16,307 nucleotides of DNA from CAZNQW01 sp964575225 (GTDB taxonomy: Bacteria > Chloroflexota > Anaerolineae > JAAYZQ01), in contig CAZNQW010000070.1 in NCBI GenBank assembly GCA_964575225.1, positions 1-16,307 of the forward strand, given 5' to 3'. The notes beneath the pieces were generated by a model. The model was not told where the DNA came from. It was given only the letters and a program-made list of their open reading frames with translations, and did not search any database. Both the position numbers and the translations under genes were made by a program. Position 1 is the first letter of the stretch. Each line of letters begins with the position of its first letter. This document shows, in pieces, positions 15,217-16,307 of the stretch.

Positions 15217-15245
15217 ACTATAACACATCTAGCCGTATTTGTCAA
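15217..15245 (-). promoter_or_regulatory. Sigma-70-type promoter of the minus-strand operon
   Basis: Read on the minus strand: TTGACA (15240-15245), a 17-bp spacer and TATAGT (15217-15222). Twelve of the 17 spacer bases match the left promoter, and both share GATGTGT just before the -10 box and a TACACG soon after it. The transcript should start near 15210. It is back-to-back with the promoter of the TIM-barrel gene. Confidence 0.8.
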
Positions 15246-15326
15246 GTGGGTGATCTTCCGAACAAGGGCAATTCAGCCAGAAACACCCGGCCCATCCGGG
15301 GCCGGGCCGCGGCAGGTACGGCCGAT

Positions 15327-15356
15327 TTGGGGGCCTGGCGCCGGATGTGTTACAAT
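15327..15356 (+). promoter_or_regulatory. Probable promoter of the TIM-barrel gene
   Basis: A -10 box TACAAT (15351-15356) is preceded by CGGATGTGT, as in the left operon promoter. The -35 candidate TTGGGG (15327-15332, 18-bp spacer) is weak. The short distance to the ATG (15382) gives a brief leader without the conserved block. Confidence 0.4.
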
Positions 15357-15381
15357 GGAGCCGACTGCCTGGAGGGAAGCG

Positions 15382-16218
15382 ATGAAGCTCGTTTTGTCTA
15401 CCGGTTCACTGTTCACCTACGGCCTGGATCGCGTCTTTGCCCTCGCTGCCGAGGCGGGGTTCGACGGTGTGGAGCTCCTGATCGATACCCGGTGGGATGC
15501 GCGGCAACCCGCCTACCTCTCCCGGCTCATGCAGGACGCGGGCCTGCCCATCACCACGGTTCACACCCCCTTTGTCCCCTGGGTGCCGGGCTGGCCGCGC
15601 GACGAGCTGGAGCGCCTGGAGCGGTCGGCGGAGGTGGCGCGGGCCGTGGGGGCCGGGGTCGTCGTGGCGCATCTGCCGCCGCGTTTCTACGGCCTGCGCA
15701 TCGAGCTGCTGGGCGCCAGCCTTCGCCCGAGGGCCCTGCCCATCCCCATTCCAAAGCGCAGCCCCTATGGCCGCTTCTTGCGAGAAGAGCTGTCGGCCTT
15801 TGAGGCGGCACACGGACTGCGCGTTGGCGTGGAAAACATGCCGGCCAGAAGGCTCCTCGGCCGGCGGCTGAACCTGTACAGCATGAACGATATGGGCGCG
15901 ATGGGCGGTGTGCCCCACCTGACCCTGGACACGACCCACGTCGGCACCTGGGGCATGGACCTCCTGGCAGTGTACGAGCGGCTCAAGGAGCGCATCGTCC
16001 ACGTGCACCTTTCCAACTTTGACGGTCGTGAGCACAGACGCCCGGAGCAGGGCCACCTGCCCCTGGCAGAGCTCTTGCAGCGCCTGGCGCGGGATCGCTA
16101 TGCCGGCAGCGTGACGCTGGAGCTGGGCCCGGACGTGTTGGAGGCGGAGGAGGAGGGGAAGGTGCGGGCGCATTTGCGCCGCGCGGTGAATTTTTGTCGT
16201 GTGCAGGTCGCCACATAA
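15382..16218 (+). CDS. Sugar phosphate isomerase/epimerase-like TIM barrel (AP endonuclease family 2)
   Basis: This 278-residue protein has the xylose-isomerase-like barrel pattern: MKLVLSTGSL, AAEAGFDGVELL (22-33), H61 in VHTPF, H97 in VAHLPP, E151 in VGVENM, D183 and H186 in LDTTH, H209 in VHVHLSNFDG and E247 in TLELGP. These are the usual divalent-metal ligands of the family (endonuclease IV, inosose/hydroxypyruvate isomerase relatives). GGAGGG (15371-15376) fixes the start; longer readings upstream run through the two divergent promoters. It is transcribed away from the island and may be unrelated to it. Isomerase or epimerase is more likely than DNA repair, but the substrate is unknown. 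Confidence 0.87.
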   Translation: MKLVLSTGSLFTYGLDRVFALAAEAGFDGVELLIDTRWDARQPAYLSRLMQDAGLPITTVHTPFVPWVPGWPRDELERLERSAEVARAVGAGVVVAHLPPRFYGLRIELLGASLRPRALPIPIPKRSPYGRFLREELSAFEAAHGLRVGVENMPARRLLGRRLNLYSMNDMGAMGGVPHLTLDTTHVGTWGMDLLAVYERLKERIVHVHLSNFDGREHRRPEQGHLPLAELLQRLARDRYAGSVTLELGPDVLEAEEEGKVRAHLRRAVNFCRVQVAT

Positions 16219-16228
16219 AAGACCTGCA
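16202..16228. terminator. Short hairpin spanning the TIM-barrel stop codon
   Basis: TGCAGGTC (16202-16209) and GACCTGCA (16221-16228) form an 8-bp stem whose 11-nt loop contains the TAA stop. There is no T-run afterwards on the plus strand. It lies between two convergent genes and may end one or both transcripts; support is modest. Confidence 0.35.
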
Positions 16229-16239
16229 AGATGCGGCCT

Positions 16240-16307
16240 CTAGAAGTACCTGGACCGGCGCCGCGAGCGCAGATCCCAGACGAGCCCGGCGATGGCGGCT
16301 ACCAGCC
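16240..16307 (-). CDS. C-terminal end of a possible membrane protein (partial, runs off the window)
   Basis: Reading leftward from the window edge, an open frame of 21 codons ends in TAG at 16240-16242. It encodes a hydrophobic stretch (LVAAIAGLVWDL) followed by a basic tail (RSRRRSRYF). This looks like the last membrane helix and cytoplasmic tail of an integral membrane protein. The fragment is too short to name a family; a chance frame cannot be excluded. Confidence 0.4.
   Translation of the reverse strand, partial: LVAAIAGLVWDLRSRRRSRYF

Noticed and set aside
74..15245. Inverted copies at both ends read as terminal inverted repeats of a transposon
   Set aside because: The similarity is confined to promoter boxes, one block and a hairpin, with diverged spacing. 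There is no transposase and no target-site duplication that I can see; promoter duplication explains it better.
1..16307. CRISPR array, tRNA/rRNA genes, prophage or insertion sequence genes
   Set aside because: I looked for regular repeats, cloverleaf-like motifs and transposase or integrase signatures by eye and found none; a covariance search was not possible here.

Overview
The window reads as a compact catabolic and uptake island from a GC-rich bacterium. A Chloroflexota (Anaerolineae-like) origin is my best guess. It rests on the lipoprotein style of the solute-binding protein (lipobox followed by a long Pro/Ala/Thr/Glu linker) and on the mix of peptide-type ABC transporters with many amidohydrolases. 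I see no rRNA, tRNA, CRISPR array, transposase or phage gene.

Layout. A plus-strand operon (about 367-7911) encodes a metal-dependent amidohydrolase, a divergent gamma-glutamyltransferase-like protein, a divergent M20 peptidase, two Dpp/Opp-type ABC permeases and a divergent M19 (renal dipeptidase-like) protein. An XRE-cupin regulator with its own promoter follows (8098-8679). Facing it, a minus-strand series (14821 down to 8803) encodes a creatininase-family amidohydrolase, two tandem AspA/AstE-type zinc deacylases, the peptide-type solute-binding lipoprotein and a DapA-family lyase/aldolase. The two arms converge on a strong hairpin at 8714-8769. To the right, outside the island, lie a divergent TIM-barrel gene (15382-16218) and the tail of a possible membrane protein on the opposite strand.

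The most striking feature is that the two arms start from nearly identical inward-facing control regions about 15.1 kb apart, at 74-230 on the plus strand and 15133-15245 on the minus strand. Each has TTGACA, a 17-bp spacer and TATAGT, with similar flanks. Each then has the same 16-base block just downstream of the start point and a hairpin with a GGAGGA loop (CCGTC-GGAGGA-GACGG), and ends in a long untranslated leader (about 260 and 390 nt). I read this as one regulon bracketed by a duplicated promoter plus operator or RNA leader.

The second striking feature is that three hydrolases of the plus-strand arm keep their family fold motifs but have lost part of the canonical catalytic apparatus. 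The M20 protein has His to Met, Asp to Asn and a third ligand missing. The M19 protein lacks HxD and the bridging Glu, and has CxC and CxxC pairs instead. The GGT-like protein has Ser where the Thr nucleophile should be. The minus-strand deacylases and the amidohydrolase keep theirs. Together the genes suggest import of an oligopeptide-like or N-acyl/amide compound, stepwise amide-bond cleavage and a final C-C lyase step. The substrate is not identifiable from sequence, and no ABC ATPase is encoded here.
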